NCBI GenBank assembly: GCA_015272515.1
Contig: JACYLN010000123.1
Coordinates: 1-64,000 of the forward strand
From: Leptolyngbyaceae cyanobacterium C42_A2020_001
Lineage (GTDB): Bacteria > Cyanobacteriota > Cyanobacteriia > Leptolyngbyales > Leptolyngbyaceae
Length of the DNA: 64,000 nt
Direction of reading: 5' to 3'
Shown here: positions 53,683-61,164 of the stretch, in pieces
Numbering within the stretch: position 1 is the stretch's first letter
Layout of the letters: the number at the start of each line of letters is the position of its first letter
The notes under the pieces: generated by a model
Told to the model about the DNA's origin: nothing
Databases searched by the model: none
The model's input: only the letters and a program-made list of their open reading frames with translations
Program-made: the position numbers and the translations under genes

Positions 53683-54201
53683 TTAGGGGAAGGGTAGAGT
53701 AGAGCAGGTAGCAGACTTGGTTGGAAGGGTGGCAAACTCGATCGCTTCGGGTTGAAATTGGTGAGCTTCGTTTAAGTGCCAACTTTGGAGATCCTGGGCA
53801 GTTCCTTGTTGCACGGAGATGATGACGTAGGAGTAGTGCTGCCAGGCAAGGCGGCGATCGCATTCGGAAGGAACCGCTGCCTGATCAGGATGGGAGTGGT
53901 AGATGCCAATGATCTCCAGCCCACAGTTCCGAGCCTCCCGCATGACGGTCAACATCTCTTGGGGGTTGACCCAGTAGCGATGAGATTTGGAACAGGATAA
54001 TCCATCGTCTAAGTCACGAGTTTGTAGCTCGTGAGGGGTGTTTTCATCCCAGGCATTTTCCACAGCACGAACTGCAACGACGTGTTTCATCGGCTGTTGC
54101 CCCAATCTGCCAAGCATCAATCCGCAACACTCGTTGGGATAGGCTTGTTCAGCGTGCGATCGCATCGCTTGTAGGTGGTCAGCACAAAGGATTAAGGACA
54201 C
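53683..54201 (-). CDS. M67 (JAMM) family metallopeptidase
   Basis: A 172-residue Mec/Rad24-like JAMM protease. The motif HxH-x7-S-x2-D is complete (HSHPDQAAVPSECD), and the upstream Glu lies in NECCGLMLG. In actinobacteria the related Mec protease cleaves CysO-cysteine, releasing cysteine from a sulfur carrier. The gene sits 84 bases upstream of the MoeZ-like activating enzyme on the same strand, which is the expected neighbour. The GTG start at 54201 lacks an obvious binding site. The last residues (KSATCSTLPFP) come from a low-complexity tract. Confidence 0.88.
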   Translation of the reverse strand: MSLILCADHLQAMRSHAEQAYPNECCGLMLGRLGQQPMKHVVAVRAVENAWDENTPHELQTRDLDDGLSCSKSHRYWVNPQEMLTVMREARNCGLEIIGIYHSHPDQAAVPSECDRRLAWQHYSYVIISVQQGTAQDLQSWHLNEAHQFQPEAIEFATLPTKSATCSTLPFP

Positions 54202-54230
54202 TGCTAGAAAGGGAAAATTGCTTAAGTATT

Positions 54231-54398
54231 TTATTGTAAGCCAGGATCAGAACCAACCTGCCAATCTTCCATTTTTTGAAGGCTAGAATGGGGTTGCCCC
54301 GGCATGTTAGGAGCAAGTTGCCATCCGGTAACCCTATCACCGACCGATGTTGTCTTGTGGTGATTCAGTCCTTGCCTATCTGAATACTTGTTCTCCAT
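54231..54398 (-). CDS. putative small hypothetical protein
   Basis: A 55-residue hydrophilic ORF beginning MENKYSDRQGLNHHKTTSV with GWQLAPNMPGQPHSSL in the middle. The composition is protein-like and it sits on the same strand 30 bases upstream of the JAMM gene, which favours a real short gene. No family is recognised and no strong binding site is visible. Chance is a real possibility. Confidence 0.4.
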   Translation of the reverse strand: MENKYSDRQGLNHHKTTSVGDRVTGWQLAPNMPGQPHSSLQKMEDWQVGSDPGLQ

Positions 54399-54478
54399 AT
54401 CAGCGTTGCTACGGGGCACCCTAATTTTTCCAAATATCCTGAAAGCGGCTCAGTTCGTTGTTGCGTCAAAAGTTCAGC

Positions 54479-55330
54479 ATGGTTCGTCGAGAAGTCATTA
54501 TCAAAGATACCCATCGCGGCTTGTATTACCGGGATGGGGTGCTTACCAAAGTGTTGAGCGCTGGACGCTACGTGATTCCCTACCCAATTAACTTGGGCTT
54601 TTTTCGTCAATCAAAGGTCGAGATCGTGTTGGTGGATGTGCGGGAACGGGATTTGACCATCAAAGGGCAGGAAATTCTCACAGCGGATAAGGTGGCGGTG
54701 CGGGTGAGCATTGTGGTGCAGTTCCGAGTCACCGATCCCCGTGCGGCACTGCATGAAGTGGAGAATTACGAAGATCGGCTGTACAGTGATGTGCAATTGG
54801 CGGCGCGGCGATCGCTCGCTTCTATGTCGCTAGAAGAAATTTTGACGAATCGCAATCGGCTGAATGAAGACATTTTGCAGGATGTGCAGGAAGTTGCCAG
54901 CCGCTATGGAGTGACGATTCTACGAGCCGATGTCAAAGATTTGATCTTTCCCGGCAATCTTCAGGAAATTATGAACCGGGTGCTGGCAGCAGAACGCATG
55001 AGCCAGGCGCATCTAGTAGAAGCTCGCACCAAAGCCGAAGTGCAGCAGATTGAGGCTCAAGCCGCTACCGAAACTCAACGATTGGAGATTGAAACGCGAG
55101 TAGAAGCAGCCCGGCAAGCAGCCCGGGCAGAAGCGGAAGTCCAACGGATCAAAACAGCGGCGGATATTCAGGCATTGCAGCAACGAGAACAAGCTGCTCA
55201 AGCCTACTCCAGCCACCCCGCTTTGCTGCGATTGCAGGAACTGGAAACCTTACGTGAACTGGCGAAAACTGCCAACGCCCGGATTTACATCAATATGGAT
55301 CGAGCTGAGACAAATGGCGATCGCGATTAG
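54479..55330 (+). CDS. slipin/SPFH (band 7) family protein without membrane anchor
   Basis: A 283-residue SPFH/stomatin-like protein. It has the slipin core VLSAGRYVIP, VDVRERDLTIKGQEILTADKVAVRVSIVVQFRV, YSDVQLAARRSLASMSLEEIL and RADVKDLIFPGN (about residues 20-170), then a long Ala/Glu/Gln/Arg-rich coiled coil (about 178-245) typical of oligomerising SPFH proteins. Unlike classical stomatins it has no N-terminal membrane hairpin. ATG 54479 is used; an upstream in-frame TTG at 54458 is possible. It converges on the nuclease-like gene with stop codons overlapping by four bases. Confidence 0.85.
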   Translation: MVRREVIIKDTHRGLYYRDGVLTKVLSAGRYVIPYPINLGFFRQSKVEIVLVDVRERDLTIKGQEILTADKVAVRVSIVVQFRVTDPRAALHEVENYEDRLYSDVQLAARRSLASMSLEEILTNRNRLNEDILQDVQEVASRYGVTILRADVKDLIFPGNLQEIMNRVLAAERMSQAHLVEARTKAEVQQIEAQAATETQRLEIETRVEAARQAARAEAEVQRIKTAADIQALQQREQAAQAYSSHPALLRLQELETLRELAKTANARIYINMDRAETNGDRD

Positions 55331-55995
55331 GCAATTTTAGAGGTTAGAGAGCAGTTCTGTTCCCCTATCGCTTTGAGGGTTTGTAGCACTTGTAGAGCGT
55401 GATCGTGCTCAAATAGGTAAAGCGGTGGCAATAGTTGATAGGTCGGTGGAGTTCTTTTCTGAAGTTGCACAAATTGATAGTTGATGCCATTGGTCACCAA
55501 ACCCCACACAGACTCTTGGTGTTCTAAGCCTTTATAGGTGTAGGCGAGTAACTGTGGCAATCCAGCCGAAAGGTCAATCGCACTATTCTTCGCCTCAATA
55601 ACTAATATCCATAATGTCTGTTTGTTGTCTCCATAGCTCTCAGATTCCTGATGAATCACTAAGACATCTATCCGTCCTGAAACTTCGGTATCTTCGTCTA
55701 AAACTGAAATGCGGGCGATCGCTTCTTCCAACTTCAGTTCAAACGGGTAGCGGTAAAATCCTGCCAATCTCAGCAACGGGTAAACGGTCAAAACTTTGAT
55801 AAGTCCTTCGGAAACCTTACCTGAAGCCAAATAGTTTTCAAAATCGGTAGCAACTTGGGCAAGTTCTTGTTGCTCGTAGTCAGTTAACGGTGCTAGCGCC
55901 AGTAAATCTGTCACGTTAGCTATGGGGAACCTTTGTAGCCCAAGTAGCTGATGAACTTGTTGCAAGCTTAGTTTTTCAGCATTTAGGGTAACCAT
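55327..55995 (-). CDS. PD-(D/E)XK nuclease-like protein
   Basis: A 222-residue protein with a N-terminal helical region and a central SGRIDVLVI ... WILVIEAKNS segment, matching the D...(E)xK core of PD-(D/E)XK nucleases. A VWGLVTNGINYQFVQL segment follows. Similar proteins in cyanobacteria are annotated as restriction endonuclease subunit R-like. No methyltransferase partner is nearby, so it may be an orphan or a non-restriction nuclease. The start at MVTLNAEKL (55995) is preferred over 56022. It overlaps the slipin stop by four bases. Confidence 0.75.
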   Translation of the reverse strand: MVTLNAEKLSLQQVHQLLGLQRFPIANVTDLLALAPLTDYEQQELAQVATDFENYLASGKVSEGLIKVLTVYPLLRLAGFYRYPFELKLEEAIARISVLDEDTEVSGRIDVLVIHQESESYGDNKQTLWILVIEAKNSAIDLSAGLPQLLAYTYKGLEHQESVWGLVTNGINYQFVQLQKRTPPTYQLLPPLYLFEHDHALQVLQTLKAIGEQNCSLTSKIA

Positions 55996-56030
55996 TAGAG
56001 CATTTCCACACCTCTTTATCATGCCGCAGC

Positions 56031-56762
56031 TTAGTGCATTCTTGCTGCGCCCAGGTAGAGTTCGCCGACTTTGGGATCGTTGAGTAGATCAATGCCGCGT
56101 CCTTCAAACCGATCTTTCCCCGCTTCCAGCACATAGCCTCGATCTGCCATCTCCAGAGCTTTGCGGGCATTTTGTTCGACTAAAGCGATCGCCGTTCCGC
56201 TGCGGTTAATTTCCCGAATCTGCTCAAACACGCTATTTACCAACATGGGAGACAGTGCCGCTGAAGGTTCATCCAGTAGCAGCAAACTGGGTTTCAGCAT
56301 TAGCGCTCTACCCATTGCCAGCATTTGCCGTTCTCCACCAGAAAGGGTTCCTGCCCGTTGTTTGCGACGATCTGCCAGCTTGGGGAAGCGCGAAAAAATT
56401 TCCTCTTTCAATGGTTGAATCGGTTCATCTAGCACAAACGCCCCCATCTCCAGGTTTTCATCCACCGTGAGGGAGCGAAACACGTTGGCAATTTGCGGTA
56501 CGTAGCACATCCCCCGTTGCACGATCGCGTCCGACTTTAACCCGGCAATATTTTCGCCCTGAAACACAATCTTGCCCGTATGGGGAGTCAGCAAGCCAAA
56601 GATCGCCTTTGCCAGGGTAGATTTTCCTGCTCCGTTGGGACCAATTACTGCTACCAACTCTCCCGGATAAATCCGAAAGTTTACGCCTTGCAAGATATCC
56701 AGGTCTTTAACGTATCCAGCAAAAACATTTTCAACTTCAAGAATGGGCGCAGAGTCAGGCAT
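56031..56762 (-). CDS. LivF-type branched-chain/neutral amino acid ABC transporter ATPase
   Basis: A 243-residue ATP-binding protein with Walker A GPNGAGKST, signature LSGGERQM, Walker B LLLLDEPSAALSP and the H-loop region ALVEQNARKALE. Gene size and motifs (GYVKDLDILQGVNF, IFGLLTPHTGKIVFQG) fit the LivF/NatE subfamily. Permeases and the LivG partner are absent here, so it is an orphan in this window. It starts at ATG 56762. Confidence 0.87.
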   Translation of the reverse strand: MPDSAPILEVENVFAGYVKDLDILQGVNFRIYPGELVAVIGPNGAGKSTLAKAIFGLLTPHTGKIVFQGENIAGLKSDAIVQRGMCYVPQIANVFRSLTVDENLEMGAFVLDEPIQPLKEEIFSRFPKLADRRKQRAGTLSGGERQMLAMGRALMLKPSLLLLDEPSAALSPMLVNSVFEQIREINRSGTAIALVEQNARKALEMADRGYVLEAGKDRFEGRGIDLLNDPKVGELYLGAARMH

Positions 56763-56884
56763 GGCGATTGTCGATTGATGATTTCAGATTTTAGAGGAAG
56801 GTTGGGCATTTCGGATTCTAAACCGCGATCGCGGGTCAGATCGAATCCATCTCAAATCAACAATCTCCAAGCTAATCATCGTAA

Positions 56885-57112
56885 CTATTGAGGAGTTTTT
56901 TGCAGATCAGGGCGTTCTTCCGGCGCGATCGCCCCTTCAACTGGGCAAACTTGAAGGCAAATTCCACAGTCAATACAGGTGGAAAAGTCAATCCAGTACC
57001 AATCAGTGCCCTTCATGTTTTTACCTGGACCCGGATGAATGCAGGCAACCGGGCAAGCATCGACACAATCGGCAACGCCTTCGCAAGTTTCAGTAACAAT
57101 CGTATGAGGCAC
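56885..57112 (-). CDS. bacterial-type ferredoxin, two [4Fe-4S] clusters
   Basis: A 75-residue ferredoxin with eight cysteines in two groups: Cys10, 16, 20, 24 (CEGVADCVDACPVAC) and Cys46, 49, 52, 56 (CIDCGICLQVCP). The wide C-x5-C spacing in the first group resembles the seven/eight-iron type. It is a small electron carrier of unknown partner. The start is probably GTG 57112. It follows a purine-rich, low-complexity region (plus strand) extending to about 57180. Confidence 0.9.
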   Translation of the reverse strand: MPHTIVTETCEGVADCVDACPVACIHPGPGKNMKGTDWYWIDFSTCIDCGICLQVCPVEGAIAPEERPDLQKTPQ

Positions 57113-57263
57113 GGCTTGATGAGGGATGGGTGGGTGGGTGAGTAGGTGGATGGTGGGAAGAGGAGTAGAGAGGTTGGGGGAATTCTATGCACTCACCCCA
57201 GTCCTCACCTTTTAACTCTTTGGCTCCAATCAATAATCTAAAATCTGTAATTTCAAATCCTTC

Positions 57264-57307
57264 CCCTACACCCTATACCCTACACCCTTTTCATCACCCT
57301 ACACCCT
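57264..57307. repeat. CCCTACACCCT 11-mer, three copies
   Basis: The 11-mer CCCTACACCCT occurs at 57264-57274, 57278-57288 and 57297-57307, within a pyrimidine-rich stretch just after the hisZ stop codon. A fourth copy lies in reverse orientation at 53664-53674. No coding function. Confidence 0.85.
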
Positions 57308-57311
57308 TTTT

Positions 57312-58553
57312 CTACACTGGATTGATCGTCTCAACTTTGGCTTCGCCTTGAGCGGAAATCCAGACAATGCTGCCAATGCGCCGATGCCGGGCATAGTCGT
57401 AAATTTCAGCAGGGGTGCGATCGCCCAAATCTAGCTCAACCCGAACCAAATCCGCAGCGGCGCGGAGGTGTTGGGCGTAAGAGAGAGCATGGGGATAGGC
57501 TTGGGCATTTTCTGGAACCACTAGCCAACCAATGGCAGGCGTTTGTTGGGGTAATTGCCCAGTGGGAACCAGCACTTGCTGCAAATGCTCGATTTGTAGT
57601 GCAAAGCCAATTCCAGGATAGGTTTGCCCTTGCGGATCATAGAGTCCCAATAGTTGGTCATACCGTCCACCTTGTCCTAGCACTTGCAGTCCGGCGGGGT
57701 GTTCGCTGACCACTTCAAACACGATGCCAGTATAGTAATCGAGGGTTTGGATCAGGCTGAGGTCAAGGATGAGCGGAAGGGGCGTAGACGGGTGGGGGAG
57801 TGAGGGAGTGGAGGCAGATTGCAGAAGATCAATCAGGGATTTGAGATTATCGAGGCTGAGGCGCTGGGAGTCACTGAGTTCGAGTTGGGCGACTTTTTGC
57901 AGCACGTCCGTTGGATGACCCCGTAGGTCAAGGAGGAGGAGGGCACGATCGCGTAGTTCTGGCGATAGGGGCAGTGTTTCCAGGGTGACCCGATCCAGGT
58001 TGGCGATCGCGTGGCGAATTTTGGGCTGTAGGGTTTCGGGGAAGGGAGATAGAAGCGATCGCGTCAGCCCAGCCTCTCCCAACATCAGAGACCATTGGTT
58101 TAAGCCAAGACTTTGCAAACAATCTACGACCAACAGCAAAATTTCGGCATCTGCCAGCAAGCCACTGCTGCCAAGCAATTCTACGCCTGCCTGGTAAAAC
58201 TCTTGCTGACGATTGTGGCTACTTTCTTGGGCACGACGAAACACATTGGCGTTGTAATAGAGCCGTAGAGGATGGGTGGCTCCTGCCATGCGAGTGACCA
58301 CTGTTCGGGCGATGGAAGCGGTGAGTTCTGGACGCAACCCCAACTCTTCTTCATTTTCTTGCAGTTGCAATACCGTAGAACGCTGAATTGCGCCCCCCGC
58401 CATCAGAGTATCGAGCCGCTCCAGCGTCGATGTGATAATCCGATGATACCCCCACCGATGAAAGACCTGCTGAAGACGGTTTTCAATCCAACGTTTCTGG
58501 GCTACGTCCAGGGGTAACAGATCCCTGGCTCCAACCGGAGGCTGATACACCAT
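57312..58553 (-). CDS. hisZ: ATP phosphoribosyltransferase regulatory subunit
   Basis: HisZ is the HisRS-like regulatory subunit that joins the short catalytic HisG to start histidine synthesis. The 413-residue protein has the class II tRNA synthetase-like motifs: VGARDLLPLDVAQKRWIE near the start, LRPELTASIARTV (motif 2 region), RLYYNANVFRRAQ and DYYTGIVFEVV, with QVLGQGGRYDQLLGLY. HisG itself is not in the window. A Pro/Ser-rich stretch (QSASTPSLPHPSTPLP) near residues 245-265 comes from a purine-rich tract on the plus strand. It overlaps the J-domain gene stop by one base. Confidence 0.92.
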   Translation of the reverse strand: MVYQPPVGARDLLPLDVAQKRWIENRLQQVFHRWGYHRIITSTLERLDTLMAGGAIQRSTVLQLQENEEELGLRPELTASIARTVVTRMAGATHPLRLYYNANVFRRAQESSHNRQQEFYQAGVELLGSSGLLADAEILLLVVDCLQSLGLNQWSLMLGEAGLTRSLLSPFPETLQPKIRHAIANLDRVTLETLPLSPELRDRALLLLDLRGHPTDVLQKVAQLELSDSQRLSLDNLKSLIDLLQSASTPSLPHPSTPLPLILDLSLIQTLDYYTGIVFEVVSEHPAGLQVLGQGGRYDQLLGLYDPQGQTYPGIGFALQIEHLQQVLVPTGQLPQQTPAIGWLVVPENAQAYPHALSYAQHLRAAADLVRVELDLGDRTPAEIYDYARHRRIGSIVWISAQGEAKVETINPV

Positions 58554-59554
58554 TACTTTTTCTTCCCACCAAATAGACCAAACAAGCCGCCACCCGATTT
58601 ATCGTCTGGTTTGTTCGACTTTGGGCTAGGCTTTTGCGGCGACGTTTTTGCACTGGTCTTGGTTCCTTGAGTGGCTGCACTCGTCTTGCCGGTATTTTTT
58701 TGTTGCAACAGATCTAATTTCTGCTTGCCCTCAATCGCGATCGCATTTTGGGGATCTGTTTCCAGGGCTTTATCAAAATGAATTCTTGCCATCGTAGCCT
58801 GGTTTTGTCGCAGATAAACCGTTCCTAGTAGGGCGTGGCAACGACTGTTTCTGGGTTCAAGTTGCAACGCATCCCGCAGTTCTAGAACTGCCTGAGCAAA
58901 ATTGTTCTTTGCCGTATATCCTTCTGCCCGGCGGCAATACTGATCGGCTACCGACTCACGCCGGGGTGAAGTATTTGGTGTTTTTGTGGCGACGGGACGG
59001 TTAGATGACTGGGAAGAGTCGGGAATATTGCTTCCGGTATAAATCGTCTTCTTATTCGCATCAGCAGTTGCAACGGCTCCTTGTCCTTCTTTTCGCATCA
59101 GATAAACCATATTCAGTTCACTGAGCTGCCCAATAATGTCTAACGCCTGATCTAAATGCTCAAATTGCTTATCTGCCAAACTTTTTAGGGAAGCGCGGTA
59201 AAAATGATCAGGGTTACTCGCGATGGATAACTCTTTGCCCAAATTGCCCAGTTCAATGCCACCTTGCTTAGCTGCTTGTTGCGCTTTGAGCTTTACGACT
59301 AAATCGTATTCAACTCGTTCTTTCTCTTGAGAAAGTTTTTCCCAGGCAGGGTTGACCAATTTTGAGAGAAATTGACTGGCACGTTGTTTATCTTCCTCAC
59401 TTTCTGAGGCGCAGCTATCGGGGTGCAGACGGCGGGCAATTTTGAGATAGCGTTTGCGGATGGTTTGGGTATCCGCGTCAATTGGCACTCCCAAAACAGC
59501 GTGCTGATCAACAAAATCAAACAGAAATAGCCCTCGATCAATTTGGAAAGACAT
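58553..59554 (-). CDS. J-domain protein with TPR repeats
   Basis: A 333-residue protein. The N-terminal J-domain-like segment (about residues 16-80) carries HPD at 44-46 (RRLHPDSC). The middle is helical. Residues about 205-280 hold TPR units (YCRRAEGYTAKNNFAQAVLELRDAL, SRCHALLGTVYLRQNQATMARIHFDKAL), and the tail is Lys/Ser/Thr-rich with a final GGGLFGLFGGKKK. J domains stimulate DnaK; dnaK is 1.6 kb downstream on the opposite strand. The ORF is full length and directly adjoins hisZ. Confidence 0.85.
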   Translation of the reverse strand: MSFQIDRGLFLFDFVDQHAVLGVPIDADTQTIRKRYLKIARRLHPDSCASESEEDKQRASQFLSKLVNPAWEKLSQEKERVEYDLVVKLKAQQAAKQGGIELGNLGKELSIASNPDHFYRASLKSLADKQFEHLDQALDIIGQLSELNMVYLMRKEGQGAVATADANKKTIYTGSNIPDSSQSSNRPVATKTPNTSPRRESVADQYCRRAEGYTAKNNFAQAVLELRDALQLEPRNSRCHALLGTVYLRQNQATMARIHFDKALETDPQNAIAIEGKQKLDLLQQKNTGKTSAATQGTKTSAKTSPQKPSPKSNKPDDKSGGGLFGLFGGKKK

Positions 59555-59617
59555 TATGGTACTCGCCTGACTGCCATTGAGTTCTCTCTAGTGTAATCTT
59601 ACCTATTGCGGTCTGCG

Positions 59618-60466
59618 CTAGCGTAGTTTACTAAAGCGATCGCCATCTGCCCATACGTTAATTGGGGGAACGTTTTGCAAAGCCTGACTCAAACGAGCGT
59701 GAATTTGCCCATTAGTTGCCAGAATACGCCCAGACCGTAGATCAAAAGCGCTACCGTCATAAGCGGTGACAGTTCCGCCTGCCTCTTGCAAAATCACCAC
59801 GCCCGCCGTCACATCCCAGGGAGAAAGCCCGCGTTCCCAGTAGCCATCAAGCCGCCCACAGGCTACGTAAGCCAGATCCATTGAAGCAGAGCCACTGCGC
59901 CTCACACCTTGAGTCAGGTGAGTGAGATAACAGAATTCCGCGTAATTATTATCGACAGTTTGATGGCGATCATATGCAAAGCCCGTCACTAATAAACTTT
60001 TTTCTAGTTCACGGGTGGCAGAAACCTGAATTGGGTGTTGGTTGCAGGTTGCCCCCAAACCGGATGCTGCTCGAAACAGCTCCTGCCGAAACGGATCGTA
60101 AATGACCCCTAATTGCGGGATGCCTTCGATCATCAAGCCGATAGAAACTGCCGAGATTGGATACCTGTGGGCATAGTTGGTGGTGCCATCCAGGGGATCG
60201 ATCGCCCAGAGGAAGGGATTGTGGCGATCGCCAATTTGCCCAGACTCCTCTGCCAGAATGGCGTGATCAGGTACAAAGCGATGCAGCACATCCAAAATTT
60301 TGGCTTCGGCAGCTTTGTCGGCTTCGGTCACCAAATCGCCCGGTCGCCCTTTCTCCTGAATCTGCTTCAAATTATCCGCATAGTCTTGCAAGACGGCACC
60401 CGCGACATAAGCCGCTTCCGTTGCAAGGTCAAGAAAGCTCTGGAGTTGGTTTGGGTCAACAATCAT
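59618..60466 (-). CDS. inositol monophosphatase family protein
   Basis: A 282-residue magnesium-dependent phosphatase. The metal site is complete: Glu73/Glu74 (EESG) and Asp90 and Asp93 (DPLDGTTN), with GDLVTEADKAAE near residue 43 and SGSASMDLAYVACGRLDGYWERGLSPWDVTAG at the C-terminal metal-site motif. Members hydrolyse inositol phosphates, PAP, or sugar phosphates; the exact substrate is not certain. It starts three bases after the ferredoxin gene's stop. Confidence 0.9.
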   Translation of the reverse strand: MIVDPNQLQSFLDLATEAAYVAGAVLQDYADNLKQIQEKGRPGDLVTEADKAAEAKILDVLHRFVPDHAILAEESGQIGDRHNPFLWAIDPLDGTTNYAHRYPISAVSIGLMIEGIPQLGVIYDPFRQELFRAASGLGATCNQHPIQVSATRELEKSLLVTGFAYDRHQTVDNNYAEFCYLTHLTQGVRRSGSASMDLAYVACGRLDGYWERGLSPWDVTAGVVILQEAGGTVTAYDGSAFDLRSGRILATNGQIHARLSQALQNVPPINVWADGDRFSKLR

Positions 60467-60469
60467 GGT

Positions 60470-60838
60470 CTAGTCTTCATCCAACGGCAATCCACGCCGC
60501 ACTTTTCCTTTGCCAAAATAGCGTCCAAATTGCAGCTCGTAAACCTCGTCTTCATCCTGGGTTTCAACTTCTAAATCAGAGCGAGCATAACTGACGCATA
60601 ACAGAGCATAGCCTTGCCGTTGCAAATCGGGGGAAAGTCCCATTGCCTCTGGCTGATATAAATCCCCAGATAGGACGCGCACGGCACAGGTAGTGCAGGC
60701 TCCGTTGCGGCAGGCAAAGGGAAGATCTGCACCTTGATTTTCGGCAGTGTGAAGAATATAGCGGTCTTCCGGGGCTTGAATGGTGTAAATCTGATTCGTG
60801 CGGCGATCGCGAATACTAACAGTGTAAGAACAAGTCAT
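60470..60838 (-). CDS. [2Fe-2S] ferredoxin, C-terminally extended type
   Basis: A 122-residue plant-type ferredoxin. The cluster ligands are Cys43, 48, 51 (CRNGACTTC) and Cys81 (LLCVSY), the canonical C-x4-C-x2-C-x29-C pattern. Compared with the usual 97-residue PetF it has a C-terminal extension of about 25 residues (YELQFGRYFGKGKVRR), as in FdC2-like ferredoxins of cyanobacteria and plastids. It is cotranscribed with the phosphatase gene, three bases apart. Redox partner is unknown. Confidence 0.9.
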   Translation of the reverse strand: MTCSYTVSIRDRRTNQIYTIQAPEDRYILHTAENQGADLPFACRNGACTTCAVRVLSGDLYQPEAMGLSPDLQRQGYALLCVSYARSDLEVETQDEDEVYELQFGRYFGKGKVRRGLPLDED

Positions 60839-60921
60839 GAATTAAAATTTGGCTACCAGAGTGGTACTTCGTTCTGCTAATATAATCATCCTGTGGCTGT
60901 TGATACAGCGCAACTTTTTTT

Positions 60922-61008
60922 GGAGAGATGGCCGAGTGGTTGAAGGCGCAGCACTGGAAATGCTGTTTACGGGTAACTGTAACGAGGGTTCGAATCCCTC
61001 TCTCTCCG
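60922..61008 (+). tRNA. tRNA-Ser(GGA)
   Basis: Full class II tRNA. The acceptor arm GGAGAGA pairs with TCTCTCC (61001-61007), and G at 61008 is the discriminator. The anticodon loop CTGGAAA carries GGA at 60956-60958 between CAGCA and TGCTG. The variable arm (TTTACGGGTAACTGTAACG) and T-arm GAGGGTTCGAATCCCTC are normal. CCA is not encoded. Confidence 0.97.
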
Positions 61009-61164
61009 TTCCAGACTATTACTAAGCTATTACTCAGTTGGGGCAGTCGATTTAGAGGCTTGGCGGGTTGACCTTGTGCGATCGCCAAGACACATTTCAT
61101 TGGCACGATACAATAGATGCAAAAATCTGCGTCAGTCGGGCAGAGTAGGGGAGAACAAACGGGA

